The position numbers and the translations under genes were made by a program. Source: an uncultured Clostridia bacterium (GTDB lineage Bacteria > Bacillota > Clostridia > Oscillospirales > Acutalibacteraceae). Taken from it: DNA of 64,000 nucleotides. A model generated the notes under the pieces. It was given only the letters and a program-made list of their open reading frames with translations, ran no database searches and was not told the DNA's origin. The stretch's first letter is position 1; each line of letters opens with the position of its first letter. The DNA is taken from the NCBI GenBank assembly GCA_944380875.1, contig CALWJA010000032.1, forward strand, positions 1-64,000. Direction: 5' to 3'. Below, piece by piece: positions 56,256 to 64,000 of the stretch.

Positions 56256-56416
56256 AGGTCGAATCGACCTATTTTAAAGTTAAAATATTCCTTTAGAATA
56301 TCTACGTATACTATAAAAAATTCCTGAGTTCGTCAAAATATGCGCGACCAGGGAAGTTAAATGGAATAAAATGTCAATATTAGGCCTCAATAAATAATAT
56401 TACTGATATTATTTAT
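56256..56416. repeat. Two palindromes upstream of the XRE regulator
   Basis: AGGTCGA-A-TCGACCT (56256-56270) and an AT-only inverted repeat with 11-bp arms ATAAATAATAT and ATATTATTTAT (56390-56416) occur in the 370-base gap before the XRE gene. A TATACT (56308-56313) lies between them. They may be operators of that regulator; no gene is seen in the gap. Confidence 0.5.
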
Positions 56417-56544
56417 ATGTACCTTTATCGCCGATACTGGATACACGTAAGTTGATCGAACCCCTGCTCCAGGCTGAACCCCAAAGCTGCCTTTTAAGCC
56501 ATATTCGGAACCAATTCAAGACAAAATCGGGAGGAAATATTGTA

Positions 56545-56883
56545 ATGGTAATGAAGGAGAGTTATGTGGAATTCCGAAGAATTGTTCGGAAAGAATTTGC
56601 GGAACGCCTAAAGCTTCTGCGAAAAAGCAAAGGCTTTACCCAGAGGGAAATAGCTGCGCTGCTTCAGGTGGATCGTTCCGCATACGCTTGCTATGAAATA
56701 GGAAAAAGTCAACCAGATCTCAGCGGGCTTATTGTACTGGCGGATTTTTATGGAGTCTCCCTGGATGAACTTCTGGGAAGACGAGATAACCGAATATTGG
56801 AATATAAAGATAAGGCTTACGGAAAAGTCTCCCATACGCCGGACAGGATCCGAAAAAAAGAGAAAGAAATAGAAGAAAATTAA
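56545..56883 (+). CDS. XRE family HTH regulator
   Basis: This 112-residue protein has a Cro/CI-type helix-turn-helix (about residues 18-72: AERLKLLRKSKGFTQREIAALLQVDRSAYACYEIG, DLSGLIVLADFYGVSLDELLG in part) and a short Lys/Glu-rich tail. GGGAGG lies 10 bases before ATG 56545; the frame is open upstream to 56452 without a site. There is no partner gene or phage context, so it is probably a chromosomal regulator of unknown target. Confidence 0.88.
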   Translation: MVMKESYVEFRRIVRKEFAERLKLLRKSKGFTQREIAALLQVDRSAYACYEIGKSQPDLSGLIVLADFYGVSLDELLGRRDNRILEYKDKAYGKVSHTPDRIRKKEKEIEEN

Positions 56884-57043
56884 AAAATGACACCGGTAAT
56901 TCCGGAAAAGAGAGACTGTATAGAAAAAGCAGAAGCAACAAACTGGGATAGCATAGACAAAGATACAAAATAACTTTATTCTTGAAAACAGCGAAAAAGG
57001 CAGCGGGGATCTAACATTTAAAAGGCAAAAAACACATCTATCC

Positions 57044-57091
57044 AAAAGGATCCGGACCGTCGGTATATGCCGACGGTCCGGATCCTTTTTA
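57044..57091. terminator. Very strong bidirectional terminator
   Basis: Arms of about 20 bp (AAAAGGATCCGGACCGTCGG and complement) with a TATATG loop and flanking A and T runs. It separates the XRE gene from the convergent ybaK. The rest of 56884-57178 shows no gene. Confidence 0.93.
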
Positions 57092-57178
57092 TTTTCTTTT
57101 TGTTTCCTAGCAAATTTCAAGCTGCGGCAGCAGAAAGAACGGAAGGGTCTAATAAAGACATCAAAATCAAGCCATCCA

Positions 57179-57679
57179 TTAAACAGCTACAGGAGCGGTT
57201 TTTCCGCCTGTAAGCTGAAGAAGAGCAGCGGGAGAAAGCTCCACCTGCGTACCGATTTTGCCGCCGCTCACAAGGATGGTCTCAAAAGAAAGGCAGCTTT
57301 CATGGAAAAAAGTAGGAAACAGCTTTTTCATGCCCAGAGGGGAACATCCGCCCCGGATATATCCCGTAGTCTTCAAAAGCTCGTTTACATGAAGCATCTC
57401 TATACTTTTTACCCCCGCCGCCCGGGCGGCAGCCTTCAGATCCAGCTCCATTCCCACCGGGATTACAAACACAAAAAAACCGTTGCCGCCTCTTGTAACC
57501 AGGGTTTTAAATACCTGCTCCGGATTTTGGCCGGTCTGCTTTGCCACCGAAAGGCCGTCTACAGCCTCATCCCCATGTTCATAAAAATGGCAGACATAGG
57601 GAACTCCCTCTGCCTCCAACATACGCATAACATTGGTTTTTTCACCCTGTTCCTTATTTTTCCCTTTTGCTTTTCCCAT
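57179..57679 (-). CDS. ybaK: Cys-tRNA(Pro)/Cys-tRNA(Cys) deacylase YbaK
   Basis: This 166-residue YbaK/EbsC protein hydrolyses Cys wrongly attached to tRNA-Pro. Features are the central KTLVTRGGNGFFVFVIPVGMELDLKAAA (in part), with the conserved Lys, and the GGCSPLGMKK loop. It lies about 200 bases downstream of cysS on the same strand, behind a probable terminator, and fits the cysteine theme of this locus. Confidence 0.93.
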   Translation of the reverse strand: MGKAKGKNKEQGEKTNVMRMLEAEGVPYVCHFYEHGDEAVDGLSVAKQTGQNPEQVFKTLVTRGGNGFFVFVIPVGMELDLKAAARAAGVKSIEMLHVNELLKTTGYIRGGCSPLGMKKLFPTFFHESCLSFETILVSGGKIGTQVELSPAALLQLTGGKTAPVAV

Positions 57680-57841
57680 ACTGTAAACTCTTTCCTTTCT
57701 GTTTCCCAGGATCTTTAAACTTTCCCTTTTCCATTCTTCTAATTTCCGGTCTTATTCCCAGAGAAGTATTCTGTCTCTTCCGTTTCGCTGCAAAAACTGC
57801 AGAATTCCATTTCATATAAAAATAAGAGATAGAAATGCAGA

Positions 57842-57871
57842 AACAGCCAGCCTTCAAGAGGTCTGGCTGTT
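57842..57871 (-). terminator. Terminator after cysS
   Basis: On the minus strand AACAGCCAG and CTGGCTGTT arms with an inner CCT/AGG pairing form a stem, followed by TTC and few Ts. It is probably a modest terminator. Confidence 0.6.
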
Positions 57872-57884
57872 CAGGAATTTCACT

Positions 57885-59291
57885 TTATTCCTCAATGCTC
57901 CATTTTACGCCCTGTGGGGTATCCTTCAGGACAATATGCCGGGCTTTCAGTTCGTCGCGAATAGCGTCGGCAGTGGCCCAGTCCTTATTTTTCCGAGCCT
58001 CAGCACGCTTTTCAATAAGAGCTTCTATTTCCGCATCCAGGGAATCTTCCTTTTTCTGATACAGAAGGCCCAGAACATCGGCCAGTTCCGTATACAGCTT
58101 CAGGGATTTCTCCAAAAAATCACGGCTTGGCTGGGCTTCAGCCGTCATAGCGGAGTTGATATCTCTGGCCAGATCGAAGAGGCAGGAGAGAGCGTCCGCC
58201 GTGTTGAGATCGTCTTCCATGGCTTCGATGAAGCGGTCTCTGTGGGAAAGGAAACGATTAAAGGCTTCCTCTTCCCCTTCCTTCATCCCCTCCTGACCGT
58301 GGGCAAGAAGGAATTCCATATTTTCTTTGCAGTTATAGAGGCGGTCAAGCCCTGCTTTGCACTGCTCGATAACCTCGGCACTGTAATTGATAGGAGTACG
58401 GTAATGGGAGGCCACCATCAAATAGCGGATAGGCTCATATCCGTATTTTTCCGCCACATCCCGGACGGTGAAGAAATTATTGAGGCTTTTGCTCATCTTC
58501 CGGTTATCTACGTTGATGTAACCGTTATGCATCCAGTAACGGGCAAAGGGAACCCCATTGCAGCACTCGCTCTGGGCGATCTCATTTTCATGGTGGGGGA
58601 ATATCAGATCCTGGCCGCCGCAGTGAATATCAATGGTCTTTCCCAAATACCGGCGGGCCATTGCGGAACACTCGATATGCCAACCGGGACGTCCGTCGCT
58701 CCAGGGGGAAGGCCAGCTGGGTTCGCCAGGCTTGGCTGCCTTCCAGAGGGCAAAATCCATGGCGTCTTCCTTGATCTCGCCGGTAGCAATTCGGGCTCCG
58801 GCCTGCAGCTCCTCCAAAGGCTGATGGGAAAGTTTTCCGTATTCCGCATCCTTCAGAGTACGGAAATACACATCCCCGTTTTCAGCAGCATATGCGTACC
58901 CTTTTTCCACCAAGGTGGAAATAATGCTGATGATCTCATCTATATTCTCCGTAGCCTTGGGATGGATGGTAGCGGGCTTTACATTTAGCCCCTGGGCATC
59001 CTTTTTATATTCCTCAATAAAGCGGCGGGAAACTGTGAGATAATCGCTTCCCTCTTCATTGGCTTTGCGGATGATCTTATCGTCAATATCCGTAAAGTTC
59101 TGCACAAATTTAACCTTCATGCCCCGATATTCCATATAGCGGCGCAAAACGTCGAACACGCAAATGGGGCGGGCATTTCCAATATGGATGTAATTGTATA
59201 CAGTGGGGCCGCAAGCGTAAATCAGGGGTTCATTCTCGTGCAGGGGGACAAATTCTTCCTTCTGCCTTGTGAGGGTATTATAGATCTTCAT
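57885..59291 (-). CDS. cysS: Cysteinyl-tRNA synthetase
   Basis: This 468-residue class I synthetase has the zinc Cys and HIGH motif in YACGPTVYNYIHIGNARP, the second zinc region with Cys and HH in DIHCGGQDLIFPHHENEIAQSE, and KMSKS in NRKMSKSLNNFF. ATG 59291 has GGAGA 8 bases upstream. The frame is open in the same phase up to an ATG at 59498, so the last repeat-unit peptide frame runs into cysS without a stop, but the N-terminal family boundary is at 59291. It is downstream of cysE. Confidence 0.96.
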   Translation of the reverse strand: MKIYNTLTRQKEEFVPLHENEPLIYACGPTVYNYIHIGNARPICVFDVLRRYMEYRGMKVKFVQNFTDIDDKIIRKANEEGSDYLTVSRRFIEEYKKDAQGLNVKPATIHPKATENIDEIISIISTLVEKGYAYAAENGDVYFRTLKDAEYGKLSHQPLEELQAGARIATGEIKEDAMDFALWKAAKPGEPSWPSPWSDGRPGWHIECSAMARRYLGKTIDIHCGGQDLIFPHHENEIAQSECCNGVPFARYWMHNGYINVDNRKMSKSLNNFFTVRDVAEKYGYEPIRYLMVASHYRTPINYSAEVIEQCKAGLDRLYNCKENMEFLLAHGQEGMKEGEEEAFNRFLSHRDRFIEAMEDDLNTADALSCLFDLARDINSAMTAEAQPSRDFLEKSLKLYTELADVLGLLYQKKEDSLDAEIEALIEKRAEARKNKDWATADAIRDELKARHIVLKDTPQGVKWSIEE

Positions 59292-59434
59292 GCTGCTGGT
59301 CTCCTTTTTCCAGATTTTATTTAATTCTTTTTTCCTTACTGTATCCGGCCTGTCTTTGCTCTCTAAGGCAGACACGCCATTTCGCTTCTTTGAGCGTTGT
59401 GGATTGTATTCCCAAAACTCTATTTTGCAATAAA

Positions 59435-59839
59435 GGAATCCTTTCCGGATTTCCTCTGGTATTCGATTTGCATAGGGAACATGGATTCCTGCGCACATTA
59501 CCTCTTAAGCAGCCATAGCTGCTAAATCCTTGCCTGCGAATGCTGAAGGAATCCCTTCCGGATTTCCTTTGGCATTCGACTTGCACAGGAGCATAGGGTT
59601 CCTGCGCACATTACCTCTTAAGCAGCCATAGCTGCTAAATCCTTGCCTGCGAATGCTGAAGGAATCCTTTCCGGATTTCCTTTGGCATTCGACTTGCGCA
59701 GGAACATAGGGTTCCTGCGCACATTACCTCTTAAGCAGCCATAGCTGCTAAATCCTTGCCTGCGAATGCTGAAGGAATCCTTTCTGGATTTCCTTTGGCA
59801 TTCGACTTGCGCAGGAACATAGGGTTCCTGCGCACATTA
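59435..59839. repeat. 113-bp tandem repeat array between cysE and cysS
   Basis: Units start at 59435, 59548, 59661 and 59774, exactly 113 bp apart; the fourth is partial (66 bases) and the first is diverged in its first half. Each intact unit holds three hairpins: CGAATGC with GCATTCG; GCGCAGGAAC with GTTCCTGCGC; AGCAGC with GCTGCT. On the minus strand each carries a 29-codon frame starting MCAGTLCSC and ending HSQARI; copies 2 and 3 follow AAGAGG. TATAAT overlaps the copy-4 start codon. Confidence 0.95.
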
Positions 59840-59950
59840 TACCACAAAAGAAGAGAAACAAAACACAAATTTTGCCTTCTTCTTTTTCTGAACACTTTTT
59901 GGAAATGAAATATTCCAAAAAAGCCCCTACGCTTCCTTTTTTAGAAAGCA

Positions 59951-60628
59951 TTAGGCATCGGGATGATTTTCGCCCGCGCCTTGCCGGCAGGATGCCGGAT
60001 CCTGCCCCAACACCTTTTGAAGCCTTTCCAGGTCCATATGCAGGCGGCAGAACTCCTGAGCCACAGGGTCGCCAACATGGATCTGATCCAGATTGACGGA
60101 CGCCGGTTTTTCCCCGTTCAGCCGCACAATTCTGGCAGGGACACCCACCGCAGTGGCATTGGGCGGCACTTCATCCAGCACGACAGCGCCCGCAGCCACC
60201 CGGGCATTATCGCCCACCGTAAAAGGCCCAAGCACCTTGGCGCCAGCGCCCACCATCACGTTATTTCCCAATGTGGGATGGCGCTTTCCCTGGTCTTTTC
60301 CCGTTCCTCCCAGGGTTACGCCCTGATATAGCGTACAGTTATCGCCGATCTCGGTAGTTTCCCCAATGACTACGCCCATCCCGTGGTCGATAAATAAGCC
60401 CTTTCCGATGGTGGCTCCGGGATGAATCTCAATACCGGTTTTATGACGGGCCCTCTGGCTGATCCAGCGGGCGATAAACGGGTGACCATGGGTATGAAAC
60501 CAGTGCGCACGGCGATAGGAGCGGACCGCCTTAAACCCGGAATAGAGAAAATATACCTCCAAGCGGCTTCTGGCCGCCGGGTCCCGGTCCATGAAAGAAT
60601 CCAGTTCTTCCTTCAACTTTTGAAACAT
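59951..60628 (-). CDS. cysE: Serine O-acetyltransferase
   Basis: This 225-residue enzyme makes O-acetylserine for cysteine synthesis. The N-terminal helical region (LDSFMDRDPAARSRLEVYFLY) is followed by left-handed beta-helix repeats with the catalytic His in LFIDHGMGVVIGETTEIGDN and GVTLGGTGKDQGKRHPTLG. The ATG at 60628 follows AGGTG by about 6 bases; ATG 60643 is an alternative. The T-box leader upstream and cysS downstream predict cysteine-responsive expression. The 250 bases between the T-box and the start contain no clear gene. Confidence 0.95.
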   Translation of the reverse strand: MFQKLKEELDSFMDRDPAARSRLEVYFLYSGFKAVRSYRRAHWFHTHGHPFIARWISQRARHKTGIEIHPGATIGKGLFIDHGMGVVIGETTEIGDNCTLYQGVTLGGTGKDQGKRHPTLGNNVMVGAGAKVLGPFTVGDNARVAAGAVVLDEVPPNATAVGVPARIVRLNGEKPASVNLDQIHVGDPVAQEFCRLHMDLERLQKVLGQDPASCRQGAGENHPDA

Positions 60629-60879
60629 AACTTTCACCTGCATCCTTTTTCCTTGCCTCCGCTTTTGAGGCCGAGGCGGGTTTTCGGGCATATACGGAAT
60701 ATTCCCGGATTTGCGGACTGCTCCCCCGGGAGAAACCGTAAAGAGAACTTGCAAACGCCCCCAAAAAATGCCTTTCCGCAATTTCTGCCCAGGGCGGTAT
60801 CTTCCCGCAACACGGTATATTCTCACTATATGCCGCAGCTTTCAGTTCGGAAACCTCTTTGAGGAAAAGAACGGAAACA

Positions 60880-61127
60880 AAAACCGCCCCCGTCCTCAGA
60901 AAGGACGGAGGCGGTATACTTCTATCCCGCGGTTCCACTCCGTATTTTTACTCTTTACGGCCTTTAACGGTGCCAGCCGGACGGGCATTTGACCCGCCTG
61001 CTCCCGGGCGCATTTCACCAGTCATTCCGCGAAAAGCGCTTCCAGCCTATGGCGCTTTCTCTCTGTCGAAGTCCGTTCCGGCTACTTCTCCCGTTCTCAG
61101 CATTTCAGCAGAAAACCTGCAGATGTT
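60880..61127 (-). promoter_or_regulatory. T-box leader of cysE-cysS
   Basis: On the minus strand the leader has GAGTGGAACCGCGG (60940-60926), the T-box core, followed by a terminator (ACCGCCTCCGTCC with GGACGGGGGCGGT, then TTTTTGTTT, about 60915-60876). Upstream is a long stem I with AGAGAGAAAGCGCC and GGCTGGAAGCGC. The specifier codon was not placed with confidence; cysteine is inferred from the operon. Confidence 0.93.
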
Positions 61128-61133
61128 GCCATT

Positions 61134-61162
61134 AGTATATACCAGAAACGGGCAAATGTAAA
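61134..61162 (-). promoter_or_regulatory. Promoter of the cysE T-box transcript
   Basis: TTTACA (61162-61157) and TATACT (61139-61134) have a 17-base spacer directly before the T-box leader. Confidence 0.88.
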
Positions 61163-61256
61163 GAGCCGTAAGGAGAAGAAAGGAAAAAAGCACCAGGTTT
61201 TCCTTTCAGAATAGGGTCTTTCTGTTCCCTTATTTCCCAAAAAATTGCTTCATCTT

Positions 61257-61727
61257 TTAGGCGCCTACGCAGCAGCGCGGCATTTGGGGCACCTGCACCG
61301 TATGCTCCTGAGGGCAAAGATGATACACAATGCCGTCCCGGGAAACCATGGAAATGGGCAGTTTGGGAAGAAGCTGATGGAATATGTCTACAAAACCTCG
61401 AACAGGGGCTTCTGCCACCCCGGTTATAACCTGAATCGCTCCAACATGTTTGGCAAATCCGGCTGCTGCCAGCGCAGGATCGTTATAAAAATATACGGTC
61501 ATTTCGGCTCCGGCTTCCTTTGCAATCTGGCGAAGGTCTTCCAGCTCCCGGCAAACCTGCTGAAAGATCTGCTGTTCCTCTTTCGTTTGAAACGACGGCA
61601 CAGGCTGTACGCACAGCACCTGCAGGGAAACACCCATTTGACGGGCCTCTTTCTCCCCTTCTCGGATAAGCCTTTCCGAATCTTTTTGCCCTGTTACACA
61701 AACCAGAACCGACTTTTGGCGTTTCAC
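61257..61727 (-). CDS. Universal-stress-protein-like protein
   Basis: This 156-residue protein resembles the USP domain, including the type found in KdpD. It starts with SVLVCVTGQKDSERLIREG and VLCVQPVPSF, contains an alpha/beta pattern through VYFYNDPALAAAGFAKHVGAIQVITGVAE, and ends with a short Cys-Cys tail (MPRCCVGA). The ATP-binding GxxG motif of true UspA is not clear. The start is GTG 61727, with AAAGGAGG 7 bases upstream; the frame is open to 61913 but without a site. The role is unknown. Confidence 0.72.
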   Translation of the reverse strand: MKRQKSVLVCVTGQKDSERLIREGEKEARQMGVSLQVLCVQPVPSFQTKEEQQIFQQVCRELEDLRQIAKEAGAEMTVYFYNDPALAAAGFAKHVGAIQVITGVAEAPVRGFVDIFHQLLPKLPISMVSRDGIVYHLCPQEHTVQVPQMPRCCVGA

Positions 61728-62004
61728 AAGTATGCCTCCTTTCGCCGTTCCGTCGGGCACGTTATACTCCCGGACAGGTGGATTTCTCTCCACGATTGTA
61801 GTATACCTCTTTTCCTCTCCCGGGGTGATAACTAGGAATGTATAGTTCATAAAGAATGTGTGAACGCTGAAAACGACAATTTGCGGCAACCGAGATACAA
61901 AAAGTTCTCCCATGGAGGTTTTTCCCGGTTTTCCTATATCTGCGAGAAAACACTGGATGTAACCCCCTGCTGATTTTTTCTTGTCCCAGGCTATATAAGC
62001 AAAA

Positions 62005-62036
62005 TTCCCTCCCGCCGGAATCCCCGGTGGGAGGGA
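62005..62036. terminator. Terminator of the second ECF operon
   Basis: TTCCCTCCCGCCGG pairs with CCGGTGGGAGGGAA (one mismatch). On the minus strand TTTTGC follows. Confidence 0.85.
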
Positions 62037-62078
62037 AAAATCGCGTAAACCGAAAATGAAAAGAGAAAGTCCTTATTC

Positions 62079-63203
62079 TTAGTATCCGCACCGGCTTTCC
62101 AGGAATTCCTGCAATTCCGGTGTGGCCGCATACCGGGAAAGGAATCCAATTCTGGGATAATACCAGAATTCCATCATAAGCCCAGAAGGAACGGTGATCC
62201 GCACACAGACCGAATCGTCCAAGGCATGGCTTCCTTCGCTTCCCGGGCTGAAAGAAGCTGTGCCGCCTTCTTCCCCGGCGCCTTGCTGCGTTTGTATTTC
62301 CACGCCCAGGGCACTGGAAGTGCTAACTCCTGATTCTTCTTCCGTATCCTCAACGGAATTTGTTTCCCCGTCATAGGAGGAAAGCGCTTTAAAATACGCT
62401 GCGCTCCCGTCCTTCAGATTGGAGAACATGTCGTAAAATTCCTCCGTTTCCCTTTCACTCAAAACGCCCAGGGACCGCTCAACGCCGTCTGCCGGATATT
62501 GGATCAGCTCCACGGAAACAAAATCCTCCGCGCTTTCCACTCCATATACCTTTAGATATTCCGCCGCATCCTCTTCTCCGTTTTCCTCATAGGAAACAAA
62601 CATATAAAAAACATACAACCGGTATTCTCCATCCCGCTCTGCCGCCAAAAGGGCTTGGCTTTCTCCGGGAGCATACACATAAGCGGTCTTCCCTTCCAGT
62701 TCTCCTCCTCCCTCAATGGTTCCAGCAGGTTCCCCCAGATCTTTCTCGGGGACTACCGAGGGAAGGGGTTTCCCCATCCAATCCGCATTGCCGGGAGGCA
62801 CTTCCGTATAGATTTTTCCTTCTACAATAAACCTATCTTCCGCTGCTACCACATACGTTTCTGAAGTCGCGCCGGAAGCAAAAGACTCCGTGCTGCCCCC
62901 AAAGGGATCCCCCCATGCAGTTCCGAGAAATTTCTCCAGCCCCATCCCGGCGCCTACCAGGCATACCGCGGCCGCGCAGCAAACCGCAGGGATCCATCTG
63001 CGCCGGCGGCTGCTGGGTTCTCTCCTGTTTTTTACACTTTCTTCCCCTTTTCTGTTTGTCTCTTCCCGCATATTCTTCTCCACTCCTTCCCATATCCGGC
63101 GCCGGGAATCTTCTTCCAGGCCAATGGCGCCTACATTGCGGCGGAACATTTCCTGAAGGTTTCTTTCTTCCTCATCAAAATTTTCCTTTTTTACAGTACG
63201 CAT
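62079..63203 (-). CDS. Membrane anti-sigma factor, single-pass
   Basis: This 374-residue protein has a charged cytoplasmic N-terminus (about 70 residues with LQEMFRRNVGAIGLEEDSRRRIWEGVEKN), one membrane helix (about residues 72-95, WIPAVCCAAAVCLVGAGMGLEKFLG), and a large extracellular part. That part is beta-rich with Gly/Ser/Glu stretches and no recognised enzyme motif. It starts 3 bases after the ECF sigma gene ends, the usual sigma/anti-sigma arrangement, and shows no similarity by eye to the LytM-type partner at 25108. The signal sensed is unknown. Confidence 0.85.
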   Translation of the reverse strand: MRTVKKENFDEEERNLQEMFRRNVGAIGLEEDSRRRIWEGVEKNMREETNRKGEESVKNRREPSSRRRRWIPAVCCAAAVCLVGAGMGLEKFLGTAWGDPFGGSTESFASGATSETYVVAAEDRFIVEGKIYTEVPPGNADWMGKPLPSVVPEKDLGEPAGTIEGGGELEGKTAYVYAPGESQALLAAERDGEYRLYVFYMFVSYEENGEEDAAEYLKVYGVESAEDFVSVELIQYPADGVERSLGVLSERETEEFYDMFSNLKDGSAAYFKALSSYDGETNSVEDTEEESGVSTSSALGVEIQTQQGAGEEGGTASFSPGSEGSHALDDSVCVRITVPSGLMMEFWYYPRIGFLSRYAATPELQEFLESRCGY

Positions 63204-63206
63204 TTC

Positions 63207-63740
63207 TTATTCGGCGCCTCCTTTCAGATATTCTTGAAGCTTTCTTCGTCCTCTGAGAAGAAGGCTCCGAACCGTGCCGTTTTTCTTTCCCAGCATCCGG
63301 GCGATCTCCTCACAGGAATACCCCTCGTAATAATATAGATACAGGGGAATTTTATATAGGTCGGGAAGTTTTAGCAGAAGTTCCAGGGTTTCATCCTGTT
63401 TTTCTTCTGCCTCCCCATTCCAGCCGCGCCCCAGTATTCGGAATATTTTATCCGGCTCCTCCGGATATGCCTTTCTGGCCCGCAGCATATCTATGCAGCA
63501 GTTTGCGGCCGTTTTCAAAAGCCAGGCTTTCCTATGCTCTTCCTCCCGAAAAAGGGGATTGGAACGGAAAAGCTGCAAAAAAACCGTCTGAACGGCGTCT
63601 TCCGCATCCGCTCTGTTTTGCAGATAGAATATGCTCAACCTGTAAATGCTTTCCCCATAGTTTCGGAAGGCTTCCTCCACCTGTTCCGGTTCGGCAAAAT
63701 TCCCAGCCCCCCGCGGCGCAGAATCCGTTTTCCGCCTCAT
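63207..63740 (-). CDS. ECF sigma factor
   Basis: This 177-residue protein has region 2 (YGESIYRLSIFYLQNRADAEDAVQTVFLQLF, in part; AWLLKTAANCCIDMLR) and region 4 (LPDLYKIPLYLYYYEGYSCEEIARMLG, GTVRSLLLRGRRKL). GGGAGGGAG precedes ATG 63740. It is cotranscribed with the anti-sigma gene. Its own ECF-type promoter lies 85 bases upstream, suggesting autoregulation. Confidence 0.93.
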   Translation of the reverse strand: MRRKTDSAPRGAGNFAEPEQVEEAFRNYGESIYRLSIFYLQNRADAEDAVQTVFLQLFRSNPLFREEEHRKAWLLKTAANCCIDMLRARKAYPEEPDKIFRILGRGWNGEAEEKQDETLELLLKLPDLYKIPLYLYYYEGYSCEEIARMLGKKNGTVRSLLLRGRRKLQEYLKGGAE

Positions 63741-63823
63741 GCATCTCCCTCCCTATACCCAGCCTGAAAATCCGGCGCCCCCGTTACCCTTCCGCGCCTT
63801 TACCGGGATCTCTCTTCATCTTA

Positions 63824-63852
63824 TACACGTTTATGAAAACCCATATGTTGCA
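63824..63852 (-). promoter_or_regulatory. Candidate ECF-type promoter of the sigma/anti-sigma operon
   Basis: TGCAAC (63852-63847) and CGTGTA (63829-63824) have a 17-base spacer, close to the TGAAAC-N16/17-CGT pattern of Firmicutes ECF promoters. It is not a sigma-A sequence. Confidence 0.5.
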
Positions 63853-63881
63853 GTATTTTTGAAATATTTTTATGCCCTTTT

Positions 63882-64000
63882 CTATTCTTCCAAATATTCC
63901 GAAAGGCTCTCCCTTTCCGAAGCTGCCTGTATTTCTTTAAGCAGAGCCGCGTAAAATTTTTCCGCTGTTTCTTTCCGTTTTTCTGCCATCTTGGCTCCCG
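63882..64000 (-). CDS. C-terminal end of a gene, or a 35-residue small protein
   Basis: The frame ends at TAG 63884-63882 and reads MAEKRKETAEKF at 63989 through a charged helix to a C-terminus ESLSEYLEE. It stays open to the window edge. GGGAG lies 5 bases before ATG 63989, so this may be a complete small protein or the tail of a longer one. The family is not recognised. Confidence 0.4.
   Translation of the reverse strand, partial: GAKMAEKRKETAEKFYAALLKEIQAASERESLSEYLEE

Noticed and set aside
59435-59839. CRISPR array reading of the 113-bp repeats
   Set aside because: There are no unique spacers; the whole 113-bp unit is repeated head to tail, and no cas gene is nearby.
60531-60938. A 135-codon minus-strand frame between the cys T-box and cysE
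   Set aside because: It overlaps the T-box terminator and the cysE start, has no ribosome binding site and looks non-coding.
61020-61040. CcpA cre-like sequence around AAAAGCGCTTCC, and similar AAAGCGCTTT at about 62382
   Set aside because: The first is part of the T-box stem and the second lies deep inside the anti-sigma coding region; neither is near a sugar-gene promoter.

Overview
The window looks like chromosome from a spore-forming, anaerobic, plant-fibre-degrading Clostridia (Firmicutes), probably a gut-type Oscillospirales or Ruminococcaceae relative. The taxonomic call is an inference. It rests on spoVAC/spoVAD, a rubrerythrin, T-box and TPP leaders, AAGGAGG-type ribosome binding sites, frequent GTG/TTG starts, many sigma-A promoters with 17-bp spacers, and a DUF6171 protein. 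I saw no rRNA or tRNA gene, prophage, insertion sequence or CRISPR array.

Layout. 1-9 kb: a secreted Ser-rich protein (cut by the edge), a DegV protein, a T-box-controlled ilvB-ilvN-ilvC operon, a TPP-riboswitch-controlled thiamine transporter (thiT), a HAD phosphatase with a thioesterase, and dusB. 9-15.6 kb: an orphan ABC ATPase, a phosphohexomutase, and xylan enzymes without signal peptides (GH39, GH10, GH8). 15.7-20 kb: spoVAD/spoVAC, an M20 peptidase, rubrerythrin. 20-31.8 kb: two GH51 arabinofuranosidases, the second with an ArsR-type regulator. Between them lie a YihY membrane protein, a sigma-region-4 gene pair with LexA-like boxes at its promoter, an ECF sigma factor coupled to a membrane protein with a degenerate LytM domain, an M24 peptidase and an orphan EutH. 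31.8-35.7 kb: a lipoprotein, a DUF815 ATPase, and a binding protein fused to a peptidoglycan-binding domain.

35.8-46.6 kb is a murein-peptide uptake and recycling cluster on the minus strand: a cytoplasmic serine hydrolase, an Ala-Glu epimerase, a five-gene oligopeptide ABC transporter, an LD-carboxypeptidase and an NlpC/P60 endopeptidase. 46.9-50.4 kb is galK-galT-galE. 51-56 kb is a LacI-type regulator, a DUF4867 protein, xylulokinase and a fucose-isomerase-family sugar isomerase. 56-61 kb is an XRE regulator and a T-box-controlled cysE-cysS-ybaK region. A 113-bp tandem repeat fills the gap between cysE and cysS, and its units carry a small Cys-rich reading frame and three hairpins. 61-64 kb: a USP-like protein and a second ECF sigma/anti-sigma pair.

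Together the sugar genes describe import and intracellular trimming of arabinoxylan oligosaccharides (GH10, GH39, GH8, GH51), followed by pentose isomerisation and phosphorylation and by Leloir galactose metabolism. No oligosaccharide transporter is visible here. The best candidates for undescribed biology are the cysE-cysS repeat array, the LexA-box sigma-like pair, the ECF/degenerate-LytM pair, the ArsR/beta-domain regulator and the DUF4867/isomerase/xylulokinase set.
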